From an uncultured Bacteroidales bacterium (GTDB lineage: Bacteria > Bacteroidota > Bacteroidia > Bacteroidales > Muribaculaceae): 44,491 bases of DNA. Location: positions 1-44,491 of the forward strand of contig CAMTKF010000018.1 in NCBI GenBank assembly GCA_947072905.1, given 5' to 3'. Made by a program: the position numbers and the translations under genes. Within the stretch, counting starts at the first letter, position 1, and the number at the start of each line of letters is the position of its first letter. A model generated the notes under the pieces. The model ran no database searches, was not told the DNA's origin, and saw nothing but the letters and a program-made list of their open reading frames with translations. This document shows positions 25,333-34,542 of the stretch, in pieces.

Positions 25333-27573
25333 TTATTGATGACGGGGTCCGCGGGGACCACGGTCGCCACCTTCGCGGCGGGGTCCGCGGTTTTCGCGAC
25401 GTTCACCGCCTTCGGGGCGTTCGCGACGGGGTGCGCGTTCGCGGCGCTGGGGTTCTACGTAGCCTTCGGGCTTGGGCAGAAGGGCGCGCATTGACAGACG
25501 GAACTTGCCGGTCTTCTTGTCAACCTCGATGAGCTTGACTTCAACCTGGTCGCCTTCCTTAAGGCCGCTGGCAGCCATGTCTTCAAGACGATCCCATGAA
25601 ATTTCTGAGATGTGGAGCAGACCATCGCGGTTGGGCATGAATTCAACGAATGCACCAAAGTCCATGATGTTGCGCACGGTGCCGTGGTAGGTCTTGCCTT
25701 CTTCGGGAAGCTCAACAATGGCGTTGATGAGTTCAAGTGCCTTGTCGATAGAAGCCTTGTTAGCAGCAGCCACTTCGATGTAACCGCCTTCGGGAATTTC
25801 GTCGATGGAAACAGTAGCACCGCTGGCTTCCTGAATACCCTGGATAACTTTTCCGCCCGGGCCAATGACTGCACCGATAAGCTCTTTGGGAATGAGCATG
25901 GTGACAATGCGGGGTACGTGGGGCTTGTAGTCTTCGCGGGGTGCGGGAATGGTCTCGTTGATGATGTTGAGGATGTGGAGACGTCCGTCGCGGGCCTGCA
26001 TGAGGGCCTTTTCGAGGATTTCGTAGCTAAGGCCGTCGCACTTGATGTCCATCTGTGTGGCGGTGATACCGTCTTTGGTACCGGTAACCTTGAAGTCCAT
26101 ATCGCCCAGGTGGTCTTCATCGCCCAGGATGTCGCTGAGGATGGCATACTTGCTGCCGTCGCTTATCAGACCCATGGCGATACCTGCAACGGGCTTCTTC
26201 ATCTTAACACCTGCATCGAGCAGGGCAAGAGTGCCGGCACATACTGTGGCCATTGAAGACGAACCGTTTGATTCAAGTATATCGCTCACAATGCGGCATA
26301 CGTAGGGGAAGTCTTCGGGGAACATGCTCTTGAGGGCGCGGTGTGCGAGGTTGCCGTGACCGATTTCACGACGGCCTACGCCGCGTACCGGACGAGCTTC
26401 GCCGGTTGAGAAGGGGGGGAAGTTGTAGTGGAGAAGGAAACGTTCGCGACCCTGCATGAGTACTTCGTCGAGAATCTTTTCGTCGAGCTTTGTACCGAGG
26501 GTAACAGTAGCGAGCGACTGAGTCTCACCGCGGGTGAATACAGCCGATCCGTGGGGGCCGGGCAGATAGTCGACCTCGCACCAGATGGGACGGATTTCGG
26601 TGGTCTTGCGGCCGTCGAGACGGATGCCTTCGTCGAGCACGCAGCGGCGCATGGCTTCTTTTTCCACATCGTGGTAGTAGCGCTTCACCAGAGGAGTCTT
26701 CTCGTCGCGTTCTTCTTCGGGAATTGATTCGATATAATCGTTGCAGATTTTTTCGAAAGCTTCGATGCGCCAGTGCTTGTCGGCCGAGCCGGTCTTGGCA
26801 ATGGCATAAGCCTTGTCGTAGCACTTGTCGTGAACGTCCTGACGGAGTTCTTCATCGTTCACCTCGTGGCAATATTCGCGTTTCACGGTCTTGCCGGCGG
26901 CTTCGGCCAGTTCGAGCTGCACCTTGCACTGCTCCTTGATGGCATCGTGGGCAGCCTTGAGGGCGCCGAGCAGGTCGGCTTCGCTCACTTCGTTCATTTC
27001 GCCTTCCACCATCATGATGTTGTCGTAGGTGGCGCCGACCATGAGTTCCATGTCGGCCTTTTCGAGCTGTTCGAAGTTGGGGTTGATGACATATTCACCA
27101 TTAATGCGGGCCACGCGCACCTCAGAGATAGGACCGTTGAAGGGTATATCAGAGCAAGCGATGGCAGCAGAAGCTGCAAGACCTGCAAGGGCATCGGGCA
27201 TTTCAATGCCGTCGGCCGAATACATGGTGATGTTTACGAATGTATCTGCGTGATAATTGTCGGGGAAAAGGGGACGGAGCACGCGGTCAACCAGACGTGA
27301 GGTAAGGATTTCGTAATCGCTGGCACGGCCTTCGCGCTTAAGGAAACCACCGGGGAAACGACCGTTGGATGAAAATTTCTCTTTGTATTCTACTGTCAGA
27401 GGCATGAAGTCAACACCTTCGCCTGCTTCCTTGGCCGAAACTACAGTGGCCAGCAGCATGGTGTTGCCCATGCGAAGTTCTACCGCTCCATCGGCTTGCT
27501 TTGCAAGTTTCCCGGTCTCCAATGTGATGGTACGACCGTCAGCAAGCGTGATGGTTTTTTTAACTGGATTCAT
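25333..27573 (-). CDS. pnp: Polyribonucleotide nucleotidyltransferase
   Basis: 3'-5' phosphorolytic exoribonuclease of mRNA turnover. The 746-aa protein has two RNase PH domains (the second with [29 protein letters not shown] and [29 protein letters not shown]), a KH domain ([17 protein letters not shown]), and an S1 domain ([18 protein letters not shown]). It ends in an unusually Arg/Gly-rich tail of about 37 residues after PKPEGYVEP. Single gene with its own promoter and terminator. Confidence 0.97.
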   Translation of the reverse strand: MNPVKKTITLADGRTITLETGKLAKQADGAVELRMGNTMLLATVVSAKEAGEGVDFMPLTVEYKEKFSSNGRFPGGFLKREGRASDYEILTSRLVDRVLRPLFPDNYHADTFVNITMYSADGIEMPDALAGLAASAAIACSDIPFNGPISEVRVARINGEYVINPNFEQLEKADMELMVGATYDNIMMVEGEMNEVSEADLLGALKAAHDAIKEQCKVQLELAEAAGKTVKREYCHEVNDEELRQDVHDKCYDKAYAIAKTGSADKHWRIEAFEKICNDYIESIPEEERDEKTPLVKRYYHDVEKEAMRRCVLDEGIRLDGRKTTEIRPIWCEVDYLPGPHGSAVFTRGETQSLATVTLGTKLDEKILDEVLMQGRERFLLHYNFPPFSTGEARPVRGVGRREIGHGNLAHRALKSMFPEDFPYVCRIVSDILESNGSSSMATVCAGTLALLDAGVKMKKPVAGIAMGLISDGSKYAILSDILGDEDHLGDMDFKVTGTKDGITATQMDIKCDGLSYEILEKALMQARDGRLHILNIINETIPAPREDYKPHVPRIVTMLIPKELIGAVIGPGGKVIQGIQEASGATVSIDEIPEGGYIEVAAANKASIDKALELINAIVELPEEGKTYHGTVRNIMDFGAFVEFMPNRDGLLHISEISWDRLEDMAASGLKEGDQVEVKLIEVDKKTGKFRLSMRALLPKPEGYVEPQRRERAPRRERPEGGERRENRGPRREGGDRGPRGPRHQ

Positions 27574-27615
27574 ATAAGCTTATATAATAATTGTGTTTTC
27601 TTGTCGATAAATCGT

Positions 27616-27624
27616 GCAAAGATA
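27616..27624 (-). promoter_or_regulatory. -7 element for pnp
   Basis: Minus strand TATCTTTGC, 43 bp upstream of the pnp ATG. Confidence 0.65.
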
Positions 27625-27699
27625 CAAAAATAATTCTACATATGCAAATCATAATCACACCCCCCATTTCATGTCATACGCCACACCGGTTTGCAGGTA

Positions 27700-28137
27700 T
27701 CAGGACTTGTATTTTTCTTCGAGCTCGTGCTTGGGGATGGTGACGAAGCTGCGCAGGTGCGCCCGGGGGTGTGGCAGGGTGAGGCGCGGTGTGTTGAGGG
27801 TGATGGAGTCGATGTCGATAATGTCGATGTCGATGGGGCGGTCGCGGTATGTGCCATCGGGGTTGCGGTGAGGCGCCCCCTGCCCCACTTGCTGTTCCAC
27901 TTGCTGCGTGAGGTCGAGCATGGCGTGCGGATCCATGACCGCGTCGGTAATGATCATCAGCCCTATGTTGAGGAATGGGTTGGGCGAGTCGAACCCCCAC
28001 GGCTCCGATTCTATGTATTCCGACCGATACACGGTGGCCGTGCAAGGCAGGCTATGGGATAAAAGAGCGATCGCCCGCTCTATCAGAGCATGGCGATCGC
28101 CTGTATTTGAACCTATGTTCAGGTGTATCTTAGACAT
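27700..28137 (-). CDS. folK: 2-amino-4-hydroxy-6-hydroxymethyldihydropteridine diphosphokinase
   Basis: Folate synthesis: pyrophosphorylates 6-hydroxymethyl-dihydropterin. The 145-aa protein shows the HPPK pattern: HLNIGSNTGDR near the start, SEPWGFDSPNPFLNIGL, and the signature RDRPIDIDIIDID (RxxRxIDxD). The ATG at 28137 overlaps the infB stop by one base (TGATG), indicating translational coupling. A longer in-frame ORF from 28230 lies inside infB and is rejected. Last gene of the rimP-nusA-infB operon. Confidence 0.93.
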   Translation of the reverse strand: MSKIHLNIGSNTGDRHALIERAIALLSHSLPCTATVYRSEYIESEPWGFDSPNPFLNIGLMIITDAVMDPHAMLDLTQQVEQQVGQGAPHRNPDGTYRDRPIDIDIIDIDSITLNTPRLTLPHPRAHLRSFVTIPKHELEEKYKS

Positions 28138-31106
28138 CAGAGCGATGTGCGGGCTACTTCCACTTCTTCGAAGCCTTCCACAAAGTCGCCTACCTTGATA
28201 TCGTTGTAGCCTGCGATAGACAGACCGCAATCGTAGCCGGAGGTAACTTCCTTGACGTCGTCCTTGAAGCGCTTGAGCGAACCGAGCTCGCCGGTGTAGC
28301 GCACGATACCGTCGCGTATGAGGCGCACGCGGTTGCCGCGCTTGAGTTTGCCTTCGCGCACGATGGCACCGGCAATGGTGCCCACCTTGGAGATGTGGTA
28401 GGTTTCGAGTACTTCGGCCGAACCGGTGATTTCTTCCTTGATTTCGGGGGCGAGCATACCGGCCATAGCGTCTTTCACTTCCTCGATGGCCTGATAGATC
28501 ACCGAGTACAGACGTATCTGTATGCCCTTGGCCTCGGCTGTGCGGCGGGCGGCGATAGAGGGACGCACCTGGAAGCCCACGATGATGGTGTGGTCGTCGG
28601 CCGATGCGAGTACTACGTCGCTCTCTGAGATTTCACCCACAGCCTTGTGGATGACGTTAACCTGGATTTCCTCGGTAGAGAGCTTGATAAGCGAGTCAGA
28701 CAGTGCTTCGATAGAGCCGTCCACGTCGCCCTTGACGATGATGTTGAGCTCGTGGAAGTTGCCGAGAGCCTTGCGTCGTGCAAGTTCTTCGAGGGTAAGG
28801 CCCACCTGTGTGCGCAGACCCTGCTCGCGCTGCAGCTGCTCGCGCTTGGATGCGATTTCGCGTGCTTCCTGTTCGGTTTCGAGCACGTTGAATGTATCGC
28901 CGGCCTGGGGCGCGCCGTTAAGGCCGAGAATCAGGGCGGGAACGGCCGGACCGGCTTCCTTGATACGCTGGTTGCGCTCGTTGAACATGGCCTTCACACG
29001 GCCGAAGTGGTTGCCGGCGAGCACTATGTCGCCCACGCGCAGTGTGCCGTTCTGCACCAGTACGTTTGCCACATAACCGCGGCCCTTGTCGAGCGACGAT
29101 TCGATGATTGTACCCACGGCGCGGCGGTTGGGGTTGGCCTTGAGCTCGAGGAGTTCGGCTTCGAGCAGCACTTTCTCCATAAGCTCTTCCACACCTATAC
29201 CCTTCTTGGCCGAGATGTCCTGGCTCTGGTACTTACCGCCCCAGTCTTCAACGAGGTAGTTCATGGCGGCCAGTTCTTCCTTGATCTTGTCGGGATTGGC
29301 GTGGGGTTTGTCTATCTTGTTGATTGCGAAAATCATGGGCACACCGGCGGCAGCGGCGTGGTTGATGGCTTCAACGGTCTGGGGCATCACGTTGTCGTCG
29401 GCGGCAACTATGATGATACAGAGGTCGGTAACCTTGGCACCACGGGCACGCATGGCGGTGAACGCTTCGTGACCGGGAGTGTCGAGGAATGTGATGTGGC
29501 GGCCGTCGGGCAGAGTCACCGAGTACGAACCGATGTGCTGTGTGATACCGCCGGCCTCGCCTGCGATAACGTTGGCCTTGCGGATATAGTCGAGCAGCGA
29601 GGTCTTACCGTGGTCTACGTGACCCATCACAGTGACGATGGGCGGACGAGCAACGAGGTCTTCTTCAGAGTCTTCCTCTTCGTGAATGGCGTCGGCTACT
29701 TCGGCCGATACGTATTCGGTGGTGTAGCCGAATTCGTCGGCCACGATGTTGATGGTCTCGGCATCGAGACGCTGGTTGATAGACACCATCACACCGAGGT
29801 TCATACATGTGGCGATAACCTGATTGACAGGCACATCCATCATGATGGCGAGGTCGTTGGCGGTAACAAACTCGGTGAGTTTGAGTACGCGGCTTTCGGC
29901 TGATTCGGCTTCGAAGGCCTCGCGCTGACGCTCTGAGGCGGCCTCACGTTTTTCCTTACGCCACTTGGCGCCTTTTTTCAGACCTTTTTCCTTGGCTGTA
30001 AGGCGTGCAAGTGTTTCCTTAACCTGCTTCTGTACGTCTTCTTCGGTAACCTCGGGAGCGGGAGCCGGACGGCGCTGCTGTCCACGGCCGCCGCGGTTGT
30101 TGTTATTGCCGCCACGACCCTGGCCATGGTTATTGTCGCCTCGGCGGCCCTGACCGTTGTTGTTGCCGCCGTTGCCATCGCCGCCTTTGCGACCCTGGCC
30201 GTTGTTTTCGCCGGCAGCTTTACCGGCCTTTTCAATATCGACCTTGTCTTTGCCGATGCGCTGACGTTTCTTGCGTCCTTGCTCGTTGTTCTGGCCGGCG
30301 GCATTATTCTGCGCGCCGCCTTTACCGTTTCGGCGTTCGTCTTTACCCTTCTTTTTGGGGCGGGTAGTCTGGTTGATTGCATCAAGGTCAATTTTACCTA
30401 CAATGTTGAGCGACACGGCAGGTTTGGGAGAAGAAGGTGCAAAAATTTCAGCTTCCTTCTGTTCCTTGGGTGCGGCGGGTGCTTCGGCTTTGGGTTCAGG
30501 TTTCACTTCCGTTTTTGGTTTGGTTTCTGAAATAGGCTGTGCGGTTTTTGAGTGTTGTTTAGGCTGTTCGGCCTTAGGAGCATCTGCTTTGGGAGCGGGA
30601 GCCTGAGCGGGCTTCACCTCTGCCTTTGCGGGTTCGGCTTTGGGGGCTTCCGCCTTAGCAGGTTCGGGTTTTGGAGCTTCGGGCTTCGGAGCCTCGGCCT
30701 TGGGGGCTTCGGCACGTGGGGCCGGCTTGGGAGTCTCGCGGGGCTTGGCCGGCACGGGATTACCATTCTTGTCGAGCTCTATCTTACCGATGATCCTTGG
30801 TTTTTGCAATGGCGAATCAGAAGGCACGGTGTGTTGCGCTATACCAGCATCGTCGGCATCAGGAGCTTTAGTTGTTGCAGGGGTGTCGGCAGCCGCACGA
30901 CGCTGAGTCGCGGTGGCACCGGCGGGTTTGTTCTTTTTATCTTTATCGGACTTGAAATTGCTTACCAGCAGCTCGACGACGTTGTCCTCAACACGTGTGT
31001 TGGGACTTTCCTCGATGCTGATGCCTTTATCGCGCAGGAAACTGAACACGGTAGGCAGAGCCAGGTTCAATTCCTTTGCAAGAGTGCTGATTTTTGTTTT
31101 CGCCAT
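28137..31106 (-). CDS. infB: Translation initiation factor IF-2
   Basis: GTPase that brings initiator tRNA to the 30S subunit. 989 aa. The N-terminal IF2 module ([25 protein letters not shown]) is followed by about 330 residues of low-complexity linker, first Ala/Pro/Lys/Glu repeats and then Gly/Asn/Arg-rich ([16 protein letters not shown]). Then come the G domain with [14 protein letters not shown] (G1), [15 protein letters not shown] (G3) and NKIDKP (G4), and domains II-IV. The long linker is usual for Bacteroidetes IF-2. It lies 72 bp after nusA in the same operon. Confidence 0.98.
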   Translation of the reverse strand: MAKTKISTLAKELNLALPTVFSFLRDKGISIEESPNTRVEDNVVELLVSNFKSDKDKKNKPAGATATQRRAAADTPATTKAPDADDAGIAQHTVPSDSPLQKPRIIGKIELDKNGNPVPAKPRETPKPAPRAEAPKAEAPKPEAPKPEPAKAEAPKAEPAKAEVKPAQAPAPKADAPKAEQPKQHSKTAQPISETKPKTEVKPEPKAEAPAAPKEQKEAEIFAPSSPKPAVSLNIVGKIDLDAINQTTRPKKKGKDERRNGKGGAQNNAAGQNNEQGRKKRQRIGKDKVDIEKAGKAAGENNGQGRKGGDGNGGNNNGQGRRGDNNHGQGRGGNNNNRGGRGQQRRPAPAPEVTEEDVQKQVKETLARLTAKEKGLKKGAKWRKEKREAASERQREAFEAESAESRVLKLTEFVTANDLAIMMDVPVNQVIATCMNLGVMVSINQRLDAETINIVADEFGYTTEYVSAEVADAIHEEEDSEEDLVARPPIVTVMGHVDHGKTSLLDYIRKANVIAGEAGGITQHIGSYSVTLPDGRHITFLDTPGHEAFTAMRARGAKVTDLCIIIVAADDNVMPQTVEAINHAAAAGVPMIFAINKIDKPHANPDKIKEELAAMNYLVEDWGGKYQSQDISAKKGIGVEELMEKVLLEAELLELKANPNRRAVGTIIESSLDKGRGYVANVLVQNGTLRVGDIVLAGNHFGRVKAMFNERNQRIKEAGPAVPALILGLNGAPQAGDTFNVLETEQEAREIASKREQLQREQGLRTQVGLTLEELARRKALGNFHELNIIVKGDVDGSIEALSDSLIKLSTEEIQVNVIHKAVGEISESDVVLASADDHTIIVGFQVRPSIAARRTAEAKGIQIRLYSVIYQAIEEVKDAMAGMLAPEIKEEITGSAEVLETYHISKVGTIAGAIVREGKLKRGNRVRLIRDGIVRYTGELGSLKRFKDDVKEVTSGYDCGLSIAGYNDIKVGDFVEGFEEVEVARTSL

Positions 31107-31178
31107 ATATTGCTGTTAAATTAATAATAAAATAAGTTGATGCGGTGGGACCTTTAGAGTTTGTTTAATAACAAGCTC

Positions 31179-32438
31179 TTAATCTTCAAATTCGGCCTTG
31201 AGCACCTTGATCACGTTGTCGACGGTGTCTTCTTCGAGGTCGGCTTCTTCGATGAGCATCTCGCGGGGAGCGTTGAGCACGTTCTTGGCGGTGAGGCAGC
31301 CTATGTTCTTCAGGGCCTCGATTACCCATTCGTCGATTTCGTCCTTGAATTCGTCGAGATAGATGTCTTCTTCGGCTTCGGTCTCGGTGGCATCGCGGTA
31401 AACGTCGATCACATAACCGGTGAGCATCGAAGCGAGCTTGATGTTGAGACCGTTCTTACCGATGGCCAGCGATACTTCCTCGGGCTTGAGGGTAACCTCG
31501 GCCTTCTTCTCTTCCTCGTCGATGCGTATTGTGGTGATGCGTGCGGGCGAGAGGGCGCGCTGGATGAAGAGCGACGGATTGGCGGTGAAGGGAATCACGT
31601 CGATGTTCTCGTTGCGCAGCTCGTGCACGATGCCGTGTATACGCGAGCCTTTCACGCCTACACACGCGCCTACGGGGTCGATGCGGTCGTCGTAAGACTC
31701 AACGGCAATCTTTGCGCGCTCGCCGGGGATGCGGGCAATGGCGCGTATGCTGATAAGACCGTCGTGTATTTCGGGCACTTCAAGCTCGAAAAGGCGGCGC
31801 AGGAAGGCGTTGCTTGTGCGCGATACGGTGATCTTGGGATTGTTGTTCTTGTTGTCGACATTGGCGATTACGGCGCGCACGGTCTCGCCCTTGCGGAAGA
31901 AGTCGCCGGGAATCGACTCGCTCTTGGGCAGCAGAAGCTCGTTTTTCTCATCATCGAGCAGCAGGGTCTCGCGCGACCATGTCTGGTACACTTCGCCGCT
32001 TACGAGGTCGCCTTCGCGTTCCTTGAACTTGGCATAGATAGCTTCTTTCTGCAGGTCGAGAATCTTTGACTGAAGAGTCTGACGCAGGGTAAGGATGGCA
32101 CGGCGTCCGAATTTCTCAAAGAAAATTTCCTTGGTGTGTTCCTCGCCCACTTCGGCCTCGGGGTCGTTGTCGGCACGGGCATCGCTCAGCGAAATCTGCA
32201 GATTGGGGTTTTCCACCTCACCATCGGGTACTACGGTGAGATTCTGGAAAATCTGCACATCACCCTTGTCGGGGTTGAGAATGACATCGAGATTCTCGTC
32301 GGTGCCAAACATCTTTGCGAGCACGTTGCGGAATGATTCTTCGAGCACGCTTATCATTGTGGTCTTGTCGATGTTCTTGAGTTCTTTAAACTCGGCGAAC
32401 TGTTCGACCATATTGGGGGTTTCCTCTTTCTTTGCCAT
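31179..32438 (-). CDS. nusA: Transcription termination/antitermination factor NusA
   Basis: RNA polymerase-associated elongation factor. The 419-aa protein has the N-terminal domain (ISVLEESFRNVLAKMFG), an S1 domain (around DLVSGEVYQTW), and KH1/KH2 (VGACVGVKGSRIHGIVHELRNE and VSLAIGKNGLNIKLASMLTGY). A C-terminal acidic helix-hairpin-helix-like segment ends LEEDTVDNVIKVLKAEFED. It lacks the two long acidic repeats of E. coli NusA, as is normal outside gammaproteobacteria. Second gene of rimP-nusA-infB-folK. Confidence 0.97.
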   Translation of the reverse strand: MAKKEETPNMVEQFAEFKELKNIDKTTMISVLEESFRNVLAKMFGTDENLDVILNPDKGDVQIFQNLTVVPDGEVENPNLQISLSDARADNDPEAEVGEEHTKEIFFEKFGRRAILTLRQTLQSKILDLQKEAIYAKFKEREGDLVSGEVYQTWSRETLLLDDEKNELLLPKSESIPGDFFRKGETVRAVIANVDNKNNNPKITVSRTSNAFLRRLFELEVPEIHDGLISIRAIARIPGERAKIAVESYDDRIDPVGACVGVKGSRIHGIVHELRNENIDVIPFTANPSLFIQRALSPARITTIRIDEEEKKAEVTLKPEEVSLAIGKNGLNIKLASMLTGYVIDVYRDATETEAEEDIYLDEFKDEIDEWVIEALKNIGCLTAKNVLNAPREMLIEEADLEEDTVDNVIKVLKAEFED

Positions 32439-32461
32439 GGGGAAATGGATGATGGGGTATA

Positions 32462-32932
32462 TTATTTAAAATTTATAACGTATTTCACAGATTTGCAATC
32501 ATCGGGGGCCATGGTGGTATCTACCTCAACGAGTGTCGGACGCTTGGCACCGGGCTCTTTCACCTTGGTGGGTACAGCCACGGTGAAGTCGCCGTTGTCG
32601 GCCACCTCTTTCAGTATACCCTTGAACTTGCGGCCGTCGCGGGTGAGTACTTCCACCTCGTTGCCTATATTCTTGAGATACTGTCCGCGCACCTTGAAGG
32701 GTGAGGTAAGGCCGGCCGAGCCTACTTCGAGCTCGTAGTCTTCTACATCGCGGTCAAATACCGACTCAATCTTGCGGGTGATGGCAGCGCAGGAATCTAT
32801 ATCCACGCCGGTGGGAGAATCTATTTCCACTACTATCTCATTGGCGGGCGACACACGCACCTCCACCACAAATGCGTCGGTGCCTGATATGGCCTCTTCA
32901 ACGGTCTGTGTAAGTAATTGCTTGTCAATCAT
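32462..32932 (-). CDS. rimP: Ribosome maturation factor RimP
   Basis: Assists 30S maturation. A 156-aa protein with the two-domain RimP pattern: VEVRVSPANEIVVEIDSPTGVDIDSCAAITRKIE in the N-terminal domain, DYELEVGSAGLTSPFK (conserved EV-SPG-like turn), then the SH3-like C-terminal domain (VEVLTRDGRKFKGILKEV). The start ATG at 32932 is preferred to the one seven codons upstream because it gives the usual MIDK... N-terminus. First gene of the nusA-infB operon, with a terminator-like hairpin in its leader. Confidence 0.94.
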   Translation of the reverse strand: MIDKQLLTQTVEEAISGTDAFVVEVRVSPANEIVVEIDSPTGVDIDSCAAITRKIESVFDRDVEDYELEVGSAGLTSPFKVRGQYLKNIGNEVEVLTRDGRKFKGILKEVADNGDFTVAVPTKVKEPGAKRPTLVEVDTTMAPDDCKSVKYVINFK

Positions 32933-32960
32933 AATAAAAATATAATACCGCAACGAATCT

Positions 32961-32992
32961 AAAACAAAGGAGGAAGCCGCCCGGCCCCCTCC
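32961..32992 (-). terminator. Attenuator-like hairpin in the rimP leader
   Basis: On the minus strand, GGAGGGGGCC (32992-32983), loop GGGC and GGCTTCCTCC (32978-32969) form a continuous 10-bp stem with two G-U pairs, followed by TTTGTTTT (32968-32961). It lies between the promoter (33009-33017) and the rimP start (32932), so a terminating polymerase would never reach the operon. Confidence 0.7.
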
Positions 32993-33008
32993 AACTCGTT
33001 GAAGTTAT

Positions 33009-33017
33009 GCAAAGTTA
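33009..33017 (-). promoter_or_regulatory. -7 element for rimP-nusA-infB-folK
   Basis: Minus strand TAACTTTGC, a perfect match, 77 bp upstream of the rimP ATG. The resulting leader of about 70 nt contains the attenuator-like hairpin. Confidence 0.75.
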
Positions 33018-33526
33018 CGAAAAATCGGCTGATAAAGCAATTTATTAATGTGAAAATATGATATTTGAGCAGTTAATATAACATTAATAAATTTATTTTA
33101 GCATAATTTAACCCGACTATTTCCGAATTCTGCGATAATCATAGTATTGATGATAGGAATATAACAACATGGCATCCGAAGGAAGCCTGTAAATTAGCAG
33201 CGGGTATGCACGACCTCAGGGAGGGCATGCCCGGAGAGTTTCCCACAACGAAAAGGCATCCGGAGGAAGCCGACGATATAGGCCGGTTAACTGTCATAGA
33301 CGGCTTTCTACGAATGCCTGATTCTTTTGTGATACGTTTACCGGGCATGCACGCGCTACGTTTACAACTTCGCGCGTGCATACCCGGTTACTAATTTACA
33401 GGCCTCCTACGGATGCCATATTACGGGAGTGAAATTTTGGATTCTCAGAGTCCCAAATATTCAACTCTCAAAGACCAATTTGAGTGAGGTTCTGTAACTC
33501 CTTCGGCTATAATTGTTCAAGGGATA
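33018..33526. other. Intergenic region holding repeat copy C
   Basis: About 500 bp without a gene between rimP and the end of korB, both on the minus strand. It contains AT-rich sequence upstream of the rimP promoter (33018-33168), palindromic repeat copy C (33169-33419), a small hairpin CTCAAA/TTTGAG (33467-33484), and a block at 33486-33502 that matches part of copy D inverted (15 of 17). No clear korB terminator is visible. Confidence 0.65.
33169..33419. repeat. Palindromic intergenic repeat, copy C (251 bp, 29-bp terminal inverted repeats)
   Basis: The terminal arms 33169-33197 (starts ATGGCATCCG) and 33391-33419 (ends CGGATGCCAT) pair at 27 of 29. Inside are GGGTATGCACG (33202-33212) with CGTGCATACCC (33374-33384), and GGCATGCCCGG with CCGGGCATGC. 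A central hairpin is built from GGCATCCGGAGGAAGCCG and CGGCTTTCTACGAATGCC, the same unit as in copy A. It is thus a nested palindrome. No target-site duplication is evident and there is no ORF of substance. Confidence 0.85.
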
Positions 33527-34540
33527 TTATTCCACTGTCCAGGTCTCGCCGGCGAGAATCATGTCGCGCAGGGTTGAGAAGCCCTTCTTGGCGCGCACTT
33601 CTTCTACCTGTTGGCTTACGCCCTCGTCGTAAGTGGGTGCATCCACATCGCGGATGATACCTATTGCAAGAGGCAGGGTTTCGCCGTCCATCATGGCAAG
33701 CTGCTGGTGCAGGAAGTTGCTGGGAGTGTGGGCGTCGTGAACGAGTACATCGTCAATGGTGTAGCCGTCCTGTCCTACAGTCACAGCCTTGAGCAGGAAG
33801 CCGTCCTGTACCAGACCCTTTTCGAGATTCTTGCCAAAGAGCATCTTCTCGCCGTGGCGCAGGTGTATGGTCTTCTCGGCGCGCACTTCCTTGTCGGTGA
33901 TGGGGTTGTGTATGCCGTTGTTCCAGATAACGCAGTTGGTGAGGATTTCGACTACCGATGTACCCTTGTGCAGCTGGGCGGCAAGGAGTACTTCCTGGTT
34001 CACCTTAAGCTCTACGTCGATGCTGCGGGCAAAGAAGTTGCCACGTGCGCCAAATACGAGTTCGGCGGGGATAAAGGGGTCTTCAGTAGTGCCGTAGGGC
34101 GAAGACTTCGATACGAAACCGCGAGGCGAAGTGGGTGAGTACTGACCCTTGGTAAGGCCGTAGATCTTGTTGTTGAACAACAACATGTTGATGTCGATGT
34201 TGCGGCGCACTGCGTGAATGAAGTGGTTACCGCCGATGGCAAGGCCGTCGCCGTCGCCCGATATCTGCCAAACGGTCATTTCGGGATTGGCCACCTTGAA
34301 TCCGGTAGCTATGGCGGCTGCGCGTCCATGAATGGTGTGGAAACCGTAAGTATTCATGTAGTAGGGCAGACGCGATGAACATCCGATACCCGAGATTACG
34401 GCCATCTGATGAGGTGCTACACCGGCCTCGGCCATAGCCTTGTGGAGAGTGTTGAGAATTGCGTGGTCGCCACAGCCGGGACACCAGCGCACGGCCTGGT
34501 CGCTCTTATAGTTTGCGGGGATATATTTCAGGTCTTCCAT
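33527..34540 (-). CDS. korB: 2-oxoacid:ferredoxin oxidoreductase subunit beta
   Basis: Thiamine-diphosphate subunit of 2-oxoglutarate (or related 2-oxoacid):ferredoxin oxidoreductase, making acyl-CoA and reduced ferredoxin in anaerobic metabolism. The 337-aa protein shows the Fe-S/TPP region VRWCPGCGDHAILNTL, GIGCSSRLPYY, and the TPP-Mg motif ISGDGDGLAIGGNHFIHAVRRN with NNKIYGLTKGQYSPTS after it. It starts 2 bp after the korA stop, so the two are tightly coupled. The exact substrate is inferred from subunit type. Confidence 0.95.
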   Translation of the reverse strand: MEDLKYIPANYKSDQAVRWCPGCGDHAILNTLHKAMAEAGVAPHQMAVISGIGCSSRLPYYMNTYGFHTIHGRAAAIATGFKVANPEMTVWQISGDGDGLAIGGNHFIHAVRRNIDINMLLFNNKIYGLTKGQYSPTSPRGFVSKSSPYGTTEDPFIPAELVFGARGNFFARSIDVELKVNQEVLLAAQLHKGTSVVEILTNCVIWNNGIHNPITDKEVRAEKTIHLRHGEKMLFGKNLEKGLVQDGFLLKAVTVGQDGYTIDDVLVHDAHTPSNFLHQQLAMMDGETLPLAIGIIRDVDAPTYDEGVSQQVEEVRAKKGFSTLRDMILAGETWTVE

Positions 34541-34542
34541 AA

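Noticed and set aside
28647-29903. 418-codon plus-strand ORF antisense to infB
   Set aside because: It is covered by the IF-2 G domain on the other strand. The odd His/Val/Gly-rich composition marks it as a shadow frame.
33169-33419. CRISPR-like array
   Set aside because: Repeated words are inverted and nested, not direct repeats with regular unique spacers, and no cas genes are present.
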